From: Sipunculus nudus
Lineage: Eukaryota; Annelida; Sipuncula; Golfingiida; Sipunculidae
Reading direction: 5' to 3'
Assembly (NCBI GenBank): GCA_026874595.1
Contig: CM049312.1
Span: forward strand, 50,907,429-50,971,428
DNA: 64,000 bases
Made by a program: the position numbers and the translations under genes. The notes beneath the pieces are model-generated. The model had not been told where the DNA came from. It ran no database searches and worked only from the letters and a program-made list of their open reading frames with translations. Each line of letters starts with the position of its first letter. Position 1 is the stretch's first letter. Of this stretch, positions 11,890 through 24,409 are shown one piece after another.

Positions 11890-13266
11890 CCAACTAGAAA
11901 ACGGATGGTGGACAAGCGAAAAAATCCGCCAAAATCAGAGTAGGACAGGTGAAGTGAGGCATGGATTGAGTGGCAAGGGGAAATAGAGTTACATGTGTTA
12001 CATATTAGCATGGATGTATGCAATGTAAACATGACTGTAGGTGGCTCCACCTGAAATTTGAATGAGAAACTATCCAAGATGTATACACATGCAAACTTTC
12101 AGGTGGAAGAGTCAAACCACTGCCGAGATATGAGTGATTTTATCCCACAGCAGACAAACAGCAGGTTTGAGTAATGTGAGATCCAAACACATGCAAAACT
12201 TCAAGAAGATACATCAAACCAGTCCATAGATACTAGCATGGATATCTGCAGCATGAACATGAATGTAGGTGGCACCACCTGTCATAAAATCAAGAAAGCT
12301 ATCCAGGATGTATACACATGCCAAATTTCAGGTGTATAAGTCAACCATTGCCGAGATATGAGTGATTTTAACCCAAGTCAAACTAACAGATGAATGCTGT
12401 GCAAAATAATTGCAGGTGGCACCACCAGTTTCTTGTATGATAAAGAGCTATGTGAGATCTAACCAAATGCAAATTTTTAGAAAGATAAGTCAAACCAGTC
12501 TGGAGATATAAGCATGGATGTCTGCAGCGTGAACGTCAATGTAGGTGGCGGCACCTGTCATAAAATCAAGAAAGCTATCCAGGATGTATAAGCATGCCAA
12601 ATTTCAGGTAGATAAGTCCAATCACTGCTGGGATATGAGTGATTTTAGCCCATGTCAAATGAAAAGATGGACGCTGTGCAAAAATGGTTGCAGGTGGCAC
12701 CACCAGTTTCTTGTATGATAAAGAGCAATGTGAGATCTAAACACATGCAAATTTTTAGAAAGATAAGTCAAACCAGTCCGGAGATATAAGCATGGATGTC
12801 TGCAGCATTAAAGTGAATGAAGGTGGTGCCACCCGTCATAAAATCAAGAAAGCTATCAAGGTATATACACATGCCAAATTTCAGGTGAATTAGTCAAACC
12901 TCGGCACAGATATCAGTGATTCTAACGCAAGGCAGACAAACAGATGTACGCTGTGCAAAAATGGTTGCCAGTGGCGCCACCATTTTTGTGTATGTTATAA
13001 AGCTATCTATGGGTACATTGGTACAAATTTTTTTTCCTGATTGGGTTAATGTGTAAATACAGATGCACAGATGGACGCACTGGAGAGAGGAAAGGTCAGA
13101 GGTCAACACCGAATAGTTAGGCACAAGTTCACATGTGACCCGATAATTGGTGTAAGTTTTGGTAAATCAGTCCAGTAGTCTCAGAGGAGTTCTCCTGAAA
13201 CGAATTGTTGGCAGCGGAACCCGGTCAAAAACATAGTATCCGCAAAACTATTTTTTGGCGGATACA
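11890..13266 (+). mobile_element. GGTGGCGCCACC element copy 3
   Basis: The left end ('caactagaaaacgg...gacaagcg', then ATCCGCCAAAATCAGAG) is shared with copies 1 and 4. The core has ~4 diverged tandem units. The tail and right end are the conserved 'gagttctcctgaaac', then GTATCCGCAAAAC...TTTTTGGCGGATACA. The family therefore has subterminal inverted motifs, a variable tandem core and a 3' hairpin. No coding capacity. Confidence 0.75.
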
Positions 13267-13450
13267 ATTATTGATAGAACAAGGCCTACAGGCCTAATGC
13301 GAACCTGTGCAAAGTTTAGGAGTATGAAAGGAGGTTTATTTTAAAATTTAATATTGATCCTCTTAAGTCCTGCATATCTACCTTAGTCATTATGATTTCA
13401 GCAAAATGGACATTTCAAACCTGCAAGTTTCAGACTAGGACATTTTAAAA

Positions 13451-16400
13451 CCAGAATATGGGTAGTTGACAAGCAACTATGTGTATCCACAGAAATCAGA
13501 GTGGGACAGGTGAAGTGAGGCATGGATTAAGTGGCAAGGGGAATAGAGTGAGGTGTGTAGCATATTAGCATGGATGTCTGCAGCTTAAACAGGAATGTAG
13601 GCGGTGCCACCTGTCATAAAATTGAGAAAATTGTCCAGGATGTATAAACCTGCAAAATTTCAGTCAAACCACTGCTGAGATATGAATGATTTTATCCCAA
13701 GGGAGATGAACAGATGGATGCTGTGCATAAGTGGTTGCAGGTGGCGCCACCAGTTTTGCCTATGATGAAGAGCTATGTGAGATCTATACACAAGCAAAAT
13801 TTTGGCCAAATCAGTCAAACGTTTTCCGAGATATGAGCTTGGATGTCTGCAGAGTAAATATGAATGTAGGTGGCGCCACCTGTCATAAAATCGAGAAAGC
13901 TGTCCAGGATGTATAGACCTGCAAAATTTCAGGTGGAAAAGTTAAACCACTGCTGAGATATGAGTGATTTTATCCAAAGGCAGATGAACAGATGGACGCT
14001 GTGCATTAATGGTTATAGGTGGCGCCACCAGTTTTGCCTATGTTGAAGAGCTATGTGAGATCTATACACATGCAAAATTTTGGCCCAATCGGTCAAACAT
14101 TTTCCGAGATATGAGCTTGGATGTCTGCAGAGTAAATGTGAATGTAGGTGGCGCCACCTGTCATAAAATCGAGAAAGCTGTCCAGGATGTAAAAACCTGC
14201 AAAATTTCAGGTGGAAAAGTCAAACCCCTGCTGAGATGAGTGATTTTATCCTTAGGCAGATGAACAGATAGGTGCTGTGCATAAATGGTTGCAGGTGGCG
14301 CCACCAGTTTTGCCTATGATGAAGAACTATGTGAGATCTATATACATGCACAATTTTAGCTCAATCAGTCAAACGTTTTCTGAGATATGAGCTTGGATGT
14401 CTGCAGAGTAAATGTGAATGTAGGTGGCGCCACCTGTCATAAAATCGAGAAAGCTGTCCAGGAGGTATAAACCTGCAAAATTTCAGTCAAACCACTGCTG
14501 AGATATGAATGATTTTATCCCAAGGGAGATGAACAGATCGATGCTGTGCATAAGTGGTTGCAGGTGGCGCCACCAGTTTTGCCTATGATGAAGAGCTATG
14601 TGAGATCTATACACAAGCAAAATTTTGGCCCAATCAGTCAAACGTTTTCCGAGATATGAGCTTGGATGTCTGCAGAGTAAATGTGAATGTAGGTGGCGCC
14701 ACCTGTCATAAAATCGAGAAAGCTGTCCAGGATGTATAGACCTGCAAAATTTCAGGTGGAAAAGTTAAACCACTGCTGAGATATGAGTGATTTTATCCCA
14801 CGGCAGATGAACAGATGGACCTGTGCATTAATGGTTATAGGTGGCGCCACCAGTTTTGCCTATGTTGAAGAGCTATGTGAGATCTATACACATGCAAAAT
14901 TTTGGCCCAATCGGTCAAACATTTTCCGAGATATGAGCTTGGATGTCTGCAGAGTAAATGTGAATGTAGGTGGCGCCACCTGTCATAAAATCGAGAAAGC
15001 TGTCCAGGATGTAAAAACCTGCAAAATTTCAGGTGGAAAAGTCAAACCCCTGCTGAGATGAGTGATTTTATCCTAAGGCAGATGAACAGATAGGTGCTGT
15101 GCATAAATGGTTGCAGGTGGCGCCACCAGTTTTGCCTATGATGAAGAGCTATGTGAGATCTATATACATGCACAATTTTAGCCCAATCAGTCAAACGTTT
15201 TCCGAGATATGAGCTTGGATGTCTGCAGAGTAAATGTGAATGTAGGTGGTGCCACCTGTCATAAAATCGAGAAAACTGTCCAGGATGTATAAACCTGCAA
15301 AATTTCAGTCAAACCACTGCTGAGATATGAATGATTTTATCCCAAGGGAGATGAACAGATGGATGCTGTGCATAAGTGGTTGCAGGTGGCGCCACCAGTT
15401 TTGTCTATGATGAAGAGCTATGTGAGATCTATACACAAGCAAAATTTTGGCCCAATCAGTCAAACGTTTTCCGAGATATGAGCTTGGATGTCTGCAGAGT
15501 AAATGTGAATGTAGGTGGCGCAACCTGTCCTAAAATCGAGAAAGCTGTCCAGGATGTATAGACCTGCAAAATTTCAGGTGGAAAAGTTAAACCACTGCTG
15601 AGATATGAGTGATTTTATCCCACGGCAGATGAACAGATGGACGCTGTGCATTAATGGTTATAGGTGGCGCCACCAGTTTTGCCTATGTTGAAGAGCTATG
15701 TGAGATCTATACACATGCAAAATTTTGGCCCAATCGGTCAAACATTTTCCGAGATATGAGCTTGGATGTCTGCAGAGTAAATGTGAATGTAGGTGGCGCC
15801 ACCTGTCATAAAATCGAGAAAGCTGTCCAGGATGTAAAAACCTGCAAAATTTCAGGTGGAAAAGTCAAACCCCTGCTGAGATGAGTGATTTTATCCTAAG
15901 GCAGATGAACAGATAGGTGCTGTGCATAAATGGTTGCAGGTGGCGCCACCAGTTTTGCCTATGATGAAGAGCTATGTGAGATCTATATACATGCACAATT
16001 TTAGCTCAATCAATCAAACGGTTCCCAAGATATGAGCTTGGATGTCTGCAGAGTAAACGTGAATGTAGGTGGCACCACCTGTCATAAAATCAAGAAAGCT
16101 GTCCAGGATGTATAAACCTGCAAAATTTTAGGCAGATATGTCAAACCACTGCCGAGATATGAGTGATTTTATCCCATGGCAGACAAACAGACGGATGCTG
16201 TGCAAAAATGGTTGCAGGTGGCACCACCAGTTTTCTCTATAATTAAGGGGGTTTATGTGTGGAAATAGACGCACAAATGGTCACTGGGCAGAGAGGCAAG
16301 GTCAGAGGTCAACGCCAATTGGTTAGGCACCATTTCACATGTGACCTGAAAATTGGTGTAAGTTTCCGAAAAATCAGTCCAGTTGTCTCAGAGGAGTTCT

Positions 16401-16470
16401 CCAGAAACAAATACGTTGGTGGCTGCAGTGGCGGAACCTGGTCATAAAACATAGTATCCGCAAAACTTTG
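13451..16470 (+). mobile_element. GGTGGCGCCACC element copy 4, expanded core, truncated 3' hairpin
   Basis: It starts at 'ccagaatatgggtagttgacaagc', then GTGTATCCACAGAAATCAG, and shares the 5' segment with copies 1 and 3. The core is greatly expanded (see 13600-16110). The tail is present to GTATCCGCAAAACTTTG at 16453-16470, where the hairpin stops halfway and the sequence switches into a different repeat family. It lies 184 bp right of copy 3 in the same orientation. Confidence 0.75.
13600..16110 (+). repeat. ~274-bp satellite-like core with an 823-bp higher-order unit
   Basis: The basic unit of ~274 bp consists of two half-units (~128 and ~147 bp), each with the perfect palindrome GGTGGCGCCACC. 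One half has the context 'GCAGGTGGCGCCACCAGTTT', the other 'GTAGGTGGCGCCACCTGTCA'. Three units form a higher-order repeat of ~823 bp: nearly identical blocks start at 13731, 14554 and 15376, and another set at 14009, 14831 and 15654. Higher-order copies are more similar to each other than neighbouring 274-bp units are. This shows recent local amplification. The repeated 61-92-codon open frames are a side effect. Confidence 0.9.
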
Positions 16471-18625
16471 TATAAATATGCCCAATTTTTAGGCTGATAT
16501 TTCAAATTCCTCTGTAAAAATAAGCAGGCACATACACTGTGAAAAAAATTCATTGTAGGTGGCGACACCTGTCTTGTGAATGAGAAAGCCATCAAAGACA
16601 CATAGACAGGTCAAAATACCAGGCAAATACATCAAACTTACCTCGAGTCTGATGCATGGGGCTGATGAGGCTTAGGAGAGGAGGCATTTAACCCTAGTGA
16701 ACTGTGACAAATTTGCTGGCTCAGGCTACTGCATTGAGTGAACTCATGACCTGCACCTGGCTAGACCGAGTAAACTTTTGACCTGTACCTGGCTGCCCTG
16801 AGTGAACTCTTGACCTGTTGTATAATCTGACACAGTTGGCAGTCTGCCAAAGCTATAAAAAGATCCAGGCTGAACTTTGGTACCAAATCTGATGCACTGG
16901 GCAGTCTGCTAATGCTATAAATAGAATGCAGCTACTGCACTGAGTGAACTCCTGACTTATACCTGGCTGCACTGAGTGAACTCATGACCTGTTGCCTAAT
17001 CTGATACAGTTGGCAGTCTGCCAAAGCTATAAATAGATCCAGACTGACCTTTGGCCTGTTGCCAAATCCGAAATAGCAGCCACACCATTGCATAAGCTCA
17101 CAGATTGGCTCCACATGCAGCCTAGAGAGGCATGACACCCATGAGGTGATCACATGGTGCCCATGAGGTGTTCACATGTCACCCATGAGGTGATTACATG
17201 CCTTGTGCTTGGCTGCACTGATTGAACTCTTGACCTATAATTGGCTGCACTGAATGAACTGTTGATCTGTTCCAAATCTGAAACAGTTGGCAGTTTCTCA
17301 ACCTATTTAAAGATACAGACCCAATCTTGGTCTGTTGGTAAATCTGTTTATACATACTGAAAGACTTAGGCTAAAATGTTTTTTTTTTCAAGCTGACATA
17401 TTCATAAGCATTTTATTAAAATATCTAGAATAATAAAAGATGCAGTCCTTTCATTGTTACAGGTCCAATAATTCTGCCAAAAATCATTCAAGTAAACTTG
17501 ACCAAAGGCCACTTAGGAATAATTTTTTGTGCAATGTTACAGAAATTATAATTGAAACAATAATTTTGTAGAAGAACAGTTTTGCAGTCCTCAGTTTGAA
17601 ATAGACATAATAGACATAATAATGGCCATAAGACCAACTTAAACTTTCCTTATATGATTGAAAGAACCATGTCATAGGATAATTCTTTTGAAAAATTGAA
17701 CGATTCAACTTGACAATTTCATCATAAACATTTTAAGCTGAAAGAGGCTAAAATTATGAGGTTTTTGCCCCAAAAAAAACCAGGTCAATGTAGGTGGCAC
17801 CACAAAATCTGCAACTTAAAATATGAGACATGTTACCAACATTTGCACAATACCTGGTAATCCTAGCTTCTGTCATTTCTGAGATTACTATGTCAGTATG
17901 CTTACTTGGCCAAATGACTGTTAAAATTTGTGTAACTCCACTAAAATTCATCAAATGCAAACCATTTGAACAAACTTTTTTCCCTATAAAATCTAAGTAA
18001 ATGCAGACAACAAAATAATAAACTAAATCCCACAACATTTGATATGTGACAGATTATTGCATAAAATCTGGGGATGGTAGCTCCTGCTATTCCTGAGAAA
18101 TTATTGGTTAATGTACAGATGACCATTGACCCCCGTACAAAAAAAGGTCAATGCAGGAGGTGCCACCAATACATGAATATCATATATGACTCGATGTGAC
18201 CAACACTGGCATAAAATTTGGTGATGATAGCTCCGTCCGTTTCTGAGAATGTCATTTTAGTATGCTTTTTTGGACAGATGACTAAGTTCAACTTCCTGTA
18301 ACTCAGCCAAAATTCACCTAACTATTCGAACAAACTTGAGAGTGATGGTATAAAAGATTATTTCTGTGAAATATTGAACAATTTGGTTTGACCATTTTGG
18401 AGTAGAAGATTTTAAAGGTTTTTAGCCTTTTCTCTATAAAATCTAAGAAAATGCAGTTGGCAAAAAAAAAGCATAATCAGATGGAGTTTTTTATATGACA
18501 AATTTTTTGCATAAAATCTTGTGATGCTAACTCTTGCTGTTTTCAAGATAGTATGGGTTAACGTACAGACGACGGACGACGCCACACCATCGCATAAGCT
18601 CACAGGTTCGCTAAAAATCATCACA
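16471..18625 (-). repeat. Long dispersed repeat family 2 (minus orientation)
   Basis: A ~2.1-kb repeat whose outer end, read on the minus strand, starts TTTTTAGCGAACCTGTGAGC. The inner end carries GTAGGTGGCGACACCTGTC, so it shares the palindrome core with the other family. Large parts are the reverse complement of 54521-56640: the 'gttggcagtctgccaaagct' block at ~17010 matches ~56045, and the three-fold 'catgaggtgatcacatg' block at ~17135-17200 matches ~55940-56005. It has no conserved open frame and its class is unknown. Confidence 0.7.
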
Positions 18626-21245
18626 GTAACTTAAAAAACACCATTGTATCTATATGCATCTAAAATATAATCTGTGCATGTCCCTCATGGGACCTAGATG
18701 GCTTATTATTCCACATAGAGATATGGGACAAGGAGGCTGCTCTACCATTCAAACTGCGGCCGATATGGTTGACTAGACAGCGTCAGTGTCGATCTGTGGC
18801 TCATTTGAGCTGGTGGCTGTATTCGCCTGCTGCTGGGCACTGGCGGCCAAATAAATATAAGGATATAAACAGTAAGAAAATGTCTTTATTGCTTATGGCT
18901 CACCAAGTAGGCTAGCCCATTTAGAATGGACTCCTCAATTGCATTTTTTAGTGACTAGCGCAATGTGACTAAGAAATTTGTTGCATCACCATTGGAGGCT
19001 TTATGTAGACAGGATTCTGAACATGCTCCCTTGTACTTAATTTAAGTGCCATAACATTGTTTGCTTTAGTGTTTCATCCTCAGGGGACTGAGCCCTTGCT
19101 CTCGGCCTCTCGTGCTCTCTACACTCCGGAGAGAGCCCTAGTAAGAGGTGTTTGAAAACTGGAGAATTCGAATGGACAATAAAACTATGATATCTCGGCT
19201 AATAAAGTGTCAAATCATACAAAGTCAACATTGTTCTGTCCCTTAAACAATCAATTTAGAAAGGGCTCCATCTGAAGCGGGGTGGACCATCATGTCTGGT
19301 GGGGATTTCCCCGAGTTCCCCACATAATACGTCATAAACGTCATACACACCACCTGCTGTCTGCATGTTTTAACTATGTAGGTTCAGGGGGCCGTCTCAC
19401 ATGTAAGAATAGAAAACTTGTACTTACACATCATGTCACTTGTTACCAACTATGCTGAGACAGACCCTCTTATGAAACATGTCACAAGATAAACAGAATT
19501 TTTAAAGGGGCCTTAGCACCTATCTGACCTTTATGAACCAAAGGTAGACCCTTGGAGCTTTTATAAAAATAGGCCAGAAAACATGGATATCACCACACAC
19601 ATGCTGCTTGTTCTGTTTATACCAACCTGTTTATAAAAAGTGGGGACCTGCCAAATTAATCAAAACAAACCAAAAAAGGGCATAGACAGCAAGTCAGATA
19701 GGCCAGAGCTTTGTAATTGGCGTTTTGAATAAAGTGACCTTTCTACCTCTGCATATTTGCAACCTACCACCTTAGATTACATGTTTTTCCCATTTAACAA
19801 CATTGCTGTGATTACAAACACGTTATTTATAATCAAGTTCATATATCAAAGAGGCATTATATGCACCTTTCTTAACAAGAATTACCCTTAGATCATTAAT
19901 ATGAATCTGATGATACACAGAGGGAGCCAGAAATCAAATAGATTCTTTTTCAAAAGGTAGGTGAATGGGCACCTTGAAAGGCGGAAGCGCTACTGCGCGT
20001 GCTTGGAACAACTGATAGGCTCAGGGAAGCTAAACTTTCAACGTGAGTACTATTTTGGTATTAAAGCATAAATTTTAGCGAAATTTCTTTGTCAGTCGAA
20101 TACTGACCCTTGGTCCCCCCTAAACACCGCGATGAAACACCACAAAACACCTACTTAACTTCAAAATAGAAGCCAAAGGGATAAATAATCATCTGATGAA
20201 TATATCTCTGCAATGTTGTGTCATAAATTTATGACATAAAGATAAAACAAGTGTTTCATGCCATGGTCTGTTCACCGGCTGACACGGCAGCCATATTTGC
20301 CAGCTATGACGCTGCCTCCTAGTGGTGCATGACGTAAACACTATTGCTTTCTTTTATTTTAAAGGAACAGTGTCACAATTCTGCATTGGCAATTTATTAT
20401 AATTTATAACCAGTTAGAGCTCTGCAATTATCAAAGATTATCGAATCAATGTTTTGAAAATCTTTGATTATCTGTTTTTATCCTTGAGAATCAGTTCACC
20501 TAATTTCATAGATTTGTGCTGGAATATTGCTCATTTCCACATGAAAATTATATTCAAGGTCGGTCTCTCAGTATCCTAGTCTTGCTGTAAGATGATCTAG
20601 AATGTTGATTCTAGAATTCACAAGGTTAAAAAAAAATGAATTGTAGTTTATTCTTCACTTTCAAGGTGGCATCAGTGTGAGTGTAAGCAGTCCCCATACT
20701 GTACAACTGTCATGTAAAATAATCAATTATTAATCGATAATCTGTTGCCACAAGTTCCAATTAATCATCATAAATCTTTTATCAGATTTCTAACTCTAAT
20801 ACAAGTTGCGAGTGTTTTGCTTCAAATTCGAATTTAAAGGTGTGTTTTTTAGGGGTTTTGTCACACATACCCAAAACGCAGGTGTTTTGGGTGTAAGGCG
20901 GACCCTTGACCCTGAATGCAAAAGTCGGCTCGAGTATAGAATCTGATCTTCATTTCCAAGATGGGTCTAAACTGACTGGACCATCTCATATAAGTAGAAG
21001 TCAACATAAGCCATGACATGCCTGATGATGTGACATTGACATGCCTCTTACTTCTCCATTACATGAATCCTAAACATCATTACGTCTGTCTGTATACACA
21101 CATAATATCATGACATAACCTCCACATGTGGACCGGATTCTATACCCGCTCCAAAACGTCTCCTTGTCATACACACAATATATGATTTAATAGGAATTTT
21201 TGTCTGGTACAGAATTTTACATTATCCAGTTTACTTGAAGCTTTA
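18626..21245. other. DHX37 intron 1, no recognised element
   Basis: Non-coding. Bases ~20869-20891 form a short perfect stem (ACCCAAAAC / GTTTTGGGT). Bases ~21040-21180 resemble ~22975-23060 ('acatgaatcctaaacatca'), an old dispersed repeat present on both sides of DHX37 exon 1. No RNA gene is seen. Confidence 0.35.
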
Positions 21246-21287
21246 TATGCGGCGGGGTATCAATGGATTGGATACATACGCCGCATA
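21246..21287. other. Strong imperfect hairpin next to the DHX37 exon 1 donor
   Basis: TATGCGGCG and CGCCGCATA form a 9-bp outer stem, with GTATC/GATAC as an inner stem. It lies 53-94 nt downstream of the exon 1 5' splice site on the transcribed strand. It may be a transposon terminal hairpin remnant or a structure in the pre-mRNA. Confidence 0.5.
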
Positions 21288-21340
21288 ATAATATGCAGTT
21301 AGAGGGGACCCAGATAGCTCATTCTGCGATTATCGCTCAC

Positions 21341-21421
21341 CTTTTCCTGCTGTGACCTGTCTACATGGGTGTCGACCTGCTGTCGGGCTTTCCAGTTGTG
21401 CTTCTTTCGGAGACGCCCCAT
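21341..21421 (-). CDS. DHX37: DHX37 exon 1 with start codon (partial gene)
   Basis: An exon of 81 nt encodes MGRLRKKHNWKARQQVDTHV followed by DRSQQEK, then the donor GAAAAG|GTGAGC (phase 0, matching exon 2). The MG(K/R)LR..(Y/H)N(I/W)K.RQQ start is the conserved N-terminus of DHX37 orthologues. The start context is good: G at -3 (gacATGG) and G at +4. Joined to exons 2 and 3 it gives the first 121 residues of a protein of roughly 1100 residues in other animals. Intron 1 is 9778 bp. The promoter must lie just right of 21421. Confidence 0.87.
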
Positions 21422-21800
21422 GTCTTTCAAACTGTATAAGCTGTAATGTGATCATACACCACAAGACGGGTGTTGTTTAGTTGTGTTAAACGCCACAATC
21501 CAGTGTTTACATCCGTCCATTTGCACGTGTTCTCTTACACTGCACTGGTACCCCCGCTCTATTATGGCCCTCTGCCAATCATGGAAGACGGGTGCACAAC
21601 GCCATCTTCAGTGCCCATTTGCAACTTCTGACTTTCCGGTAGACTGGTTACAACTCAAAAGTGCACGATCATGCCAGTTGTCATGGACGCTCATGCAGCC
21701 TTGGTTGATTATCCGTGAAGAGTTCTTGAAAGATAACTTTCTTTTGTCACTTCTAGTTTTAAAATGTTAAAGATGGAGTTGTTGCACAAAATTTAATGGA
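21422..21800 (-). promoter_or_regulatory. Probable 5' UTR and promoter region of DHX37
   Basis: Position only: it directly precedes the DHX37 start codon on the minus strand and looks like unique sequence, less AT-rich than its surroundings. CCAAT-like 'gccaatc' is at ~21575 on the plus strand. No TATA box is obvious and no transcription start can be fixed. The 95-codon plus-strand open frame here resembles no known protein. Confidence 0.35.
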
Positions 21801-22005
21801 TGTTTGTATAGGCCTACATAATACGATATACATAAGAAATTTGATATTCCACTGTATGTGGCATAGATTTCTTATTAATATCCATTATTAATATCACATG
21901 AAATGTAAAGCCAACTTTTTGCAACTTCCCAAAGCAAATAAAAATGTTTATTTTTCTTACATATATACCTACTAGAGTCGGAACCAGTCTACCACTGAAG
22001 ATGGC

Positions 22006-22488
22006 GTAAAGCAGCGTTTCCATGTGCGTGTATATGCGCATATGCGTGAAAAATCGCTCATATGATTTTGTAACTTAAGTATTTCCATGTGTCCGTCTTC
22101 GTACATGCGTATCTGCGTATATGCGTGAAAATCGCCATAGGAGCGATTTTCACACATAGGGTCTGCGTGAACTCGGGGATTCAGGGTAAAATGACGTCAT
22201 TTCACTATCTATTTGTGGAAGGCCTACTTGATCCACTATACAAATATATACGTCTGCCAGTTCACGCATATACGCATATACGCGCACATGGAAATACACC
22301 TATTTGTTCACGCATATACGCACATACGCATATACGCGCACATGGAAACGCTGCTTTATGCCCCCGTCTCTATGATAGTCTCTTCAGCTATACGCTGACG
22401 GACTAATGGAGACACCCCAGTTAAAAATCATATGAGCGATTTTTCACGCATATACGCAATATACGCGCTCATGGAAACGCTGCTTTAC
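22006..22488. mobile_element. 483-bp TIR element (MITE)
   Basis: The ends GTAAAGCAGCGTTTCCATG and CATGGAAACGCTGCTTTAC are exact inverted repeats. The inversion continues, imperfectly, for ~65 bp into 'gtgaaaaatcgctcatatga' / 'tcatatgagcgatttttcac'. The interior repeats CGCATATACGC motifs and contains a further internal copy of the right end (~22308-22357). It is non-coding, and no clear target-site duplication was found. Confidence 0.8.
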
Positions 22489-23873
22489 ACAGACACACGG
22501 TGGCGCCCCGCATTTAGTCTCTATATGATTGGCTGAGGGCCAGTATAGAGCGGGGTACCTGTCTAATGTTCTCCACTAGGAAGTTCTCGGCCGTTTTCGT
22601 AAACTTGAACCAAAAACACAAAAAGGTGATTCCGATTGGATCACTGCGGGCAGGTACAGACAAAAAGGATGTCGGATGCCGGAAGTAAAAATTATCGGAT
22701 TTTATATAATATAACTAGCTGATAGACCCGGTATACCGGGCTTATTACCGGGGTTGGGGAGATTTATAAACTGAGATGTGAAATGTATGCTCATTATTTT
22801 ATTCTAAAAGTTAACAGAAAATATAGGTTTTCAGTGGGAAACTGTCTCCATAAGATATGTATAAACATTTTGGCACGACTTCCGAATAACTCACGAACCT
22901 CTATGAGGCACAACAGTTCTATGAACAAAAAACGTTTCTATGTCCAGCTGCCTGTATCTTAATTTTGCCACTTATTTTTATCTGCCTCTTACTTTTAAAT
23001 TACATGAATCCTAAACATCATACCGCCCGTCCGTATAAACTCATAACCTGGTGGAGACAATTCGTGAGAGATCCTGCAGTCGCTCCAATATTTTTTAACA
23101 TTTATTTTGTGGGGCTCTCCTCGTGGCATGAAATTTATACCCCGATATGTTTACCTTGACGACCTGGTCAGTGATGGTGTTTACATTGCGAACCGGAATG
23201 AGACGCGGGGGTATTCAGGTTTTCAATGATATTTGAGTGGATTCTATCATTGGACGTATAAAGATTAGGTTGATGTGAGGAACACATGAAAGATAAATTA
23301 AATATACGTTGCAAGGAAACTGTTCCTGAAGAAAGAAACAGAAATATTCATACGTCGTAAGCAGCAGAAGCGGACCCAACGGGACTGCATGCAGAGGGCC
23401 CGTATTCATTTTCAACCGCCGTAAACCTTTTTTATCGTATCAGACGAATTTTGAGGCCTGAAACCCCCGCCACCACCCCTTGAATTAGGTTTTGTCATTA
23501 ATCCTCCTGGGTTGAACTCTCCATTTCATAAAGCGAGAAACATGTGTTTTACCCTTTTACTGACCACGCACGTGGGTCAAATCCCTCATTGAAAGCAAGC
23601 GTTATTCATATGAACAATAGTCCTTAGTGTTAGAGGTTAAGAGACCACGATGCACGCATTCCGGTGATTGCCGAAGGCAGTTCGGCTGTGCTCGGTAGAA
23701 AAACGGAAAAATCACTCAAAATTATATGTATATGAAAAATTATTTATTTTCATATCGCCTATGTCACTGCGGGGATAATATCCTTTAAAATGATGTATGG
23801 CACAATATTGTACACAACGCGGTTTTAGAGAACACTGCGAACAAACGTGAACTGATTTCCTTTTATAAGTATT

Positions 23874-23937
<64 letters not shown>

Positions 23938-24409
23938 CCTGGACGTGAAACCTAGGAATTTGATTAAGTATACAGAAATATTATTTATACTCCTTTACTC
24001 GTAAAAAAAGTAACATTCATTGCACGAGTAGAAAGTCATTCATCCATCATGTTGCACATTAAAATACAGTATAAAATCCTGTAGGCCTAAGTGAAAGTAT
24101 TGCTTATATTTCTGAAAAGATATATGCTAGCTGCAGAAGAACAAGCGGGAGCCCCCCCCCCCCCCCCCCCCCCCCCCCATTCCAGCGGGGCAACCTTTTC
24201 CTGAAGGGTTCAGACAATTTTCTACCGGCCCGGACGCCTCCCACCCCTTTTTTGAGATCTGAGGACCTTTTCAAAGTTTTCTAATTATAGTCTCCCTGGG
24301 TTGGACCCGCTGCCCTCCTTTTTCAAAATCCTGGATCCGCCCTTTCTCAAGAGTAGAGTTCTGCTTGGTTGATTTTGAATACATCGGTACCTTCAGTCTT
24401 CATTCATAT
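22489..24409. other. Intergenic, with dispersed repeats and simple tracts
   Basis: The perfect palindrome CCCGGTATACCGGG lies at 22727-22740 at the start of a dispersed repeat ('cttattaccggggttgggg'). A (TA)n tract spans ~23876-23933. A run of 27 C lies at 24152-24178. No gene is recognised; the short open frames here have no family resemblance. Confidence 0.45.

Noticed and set aside
13731-15884. Repeated open frames of 61-92 codons with near-identical proteins (MVAGGATSFAYDEELCEIYT-like)
   Set aside because: They sit exactly in the tandem core; the frame is open because a palindromic non-coding unit happens to lack stops. The same unit in copies 1, 2, 3, 5 and 6 is closed or shifted, and no splice or start context supports translation.
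22965-23159. Possible membrane protein (64 codons)
   Set aside because: The sequence is part of a dispersed repeat also seen at ~21050, and the frame is not kept in that copy.
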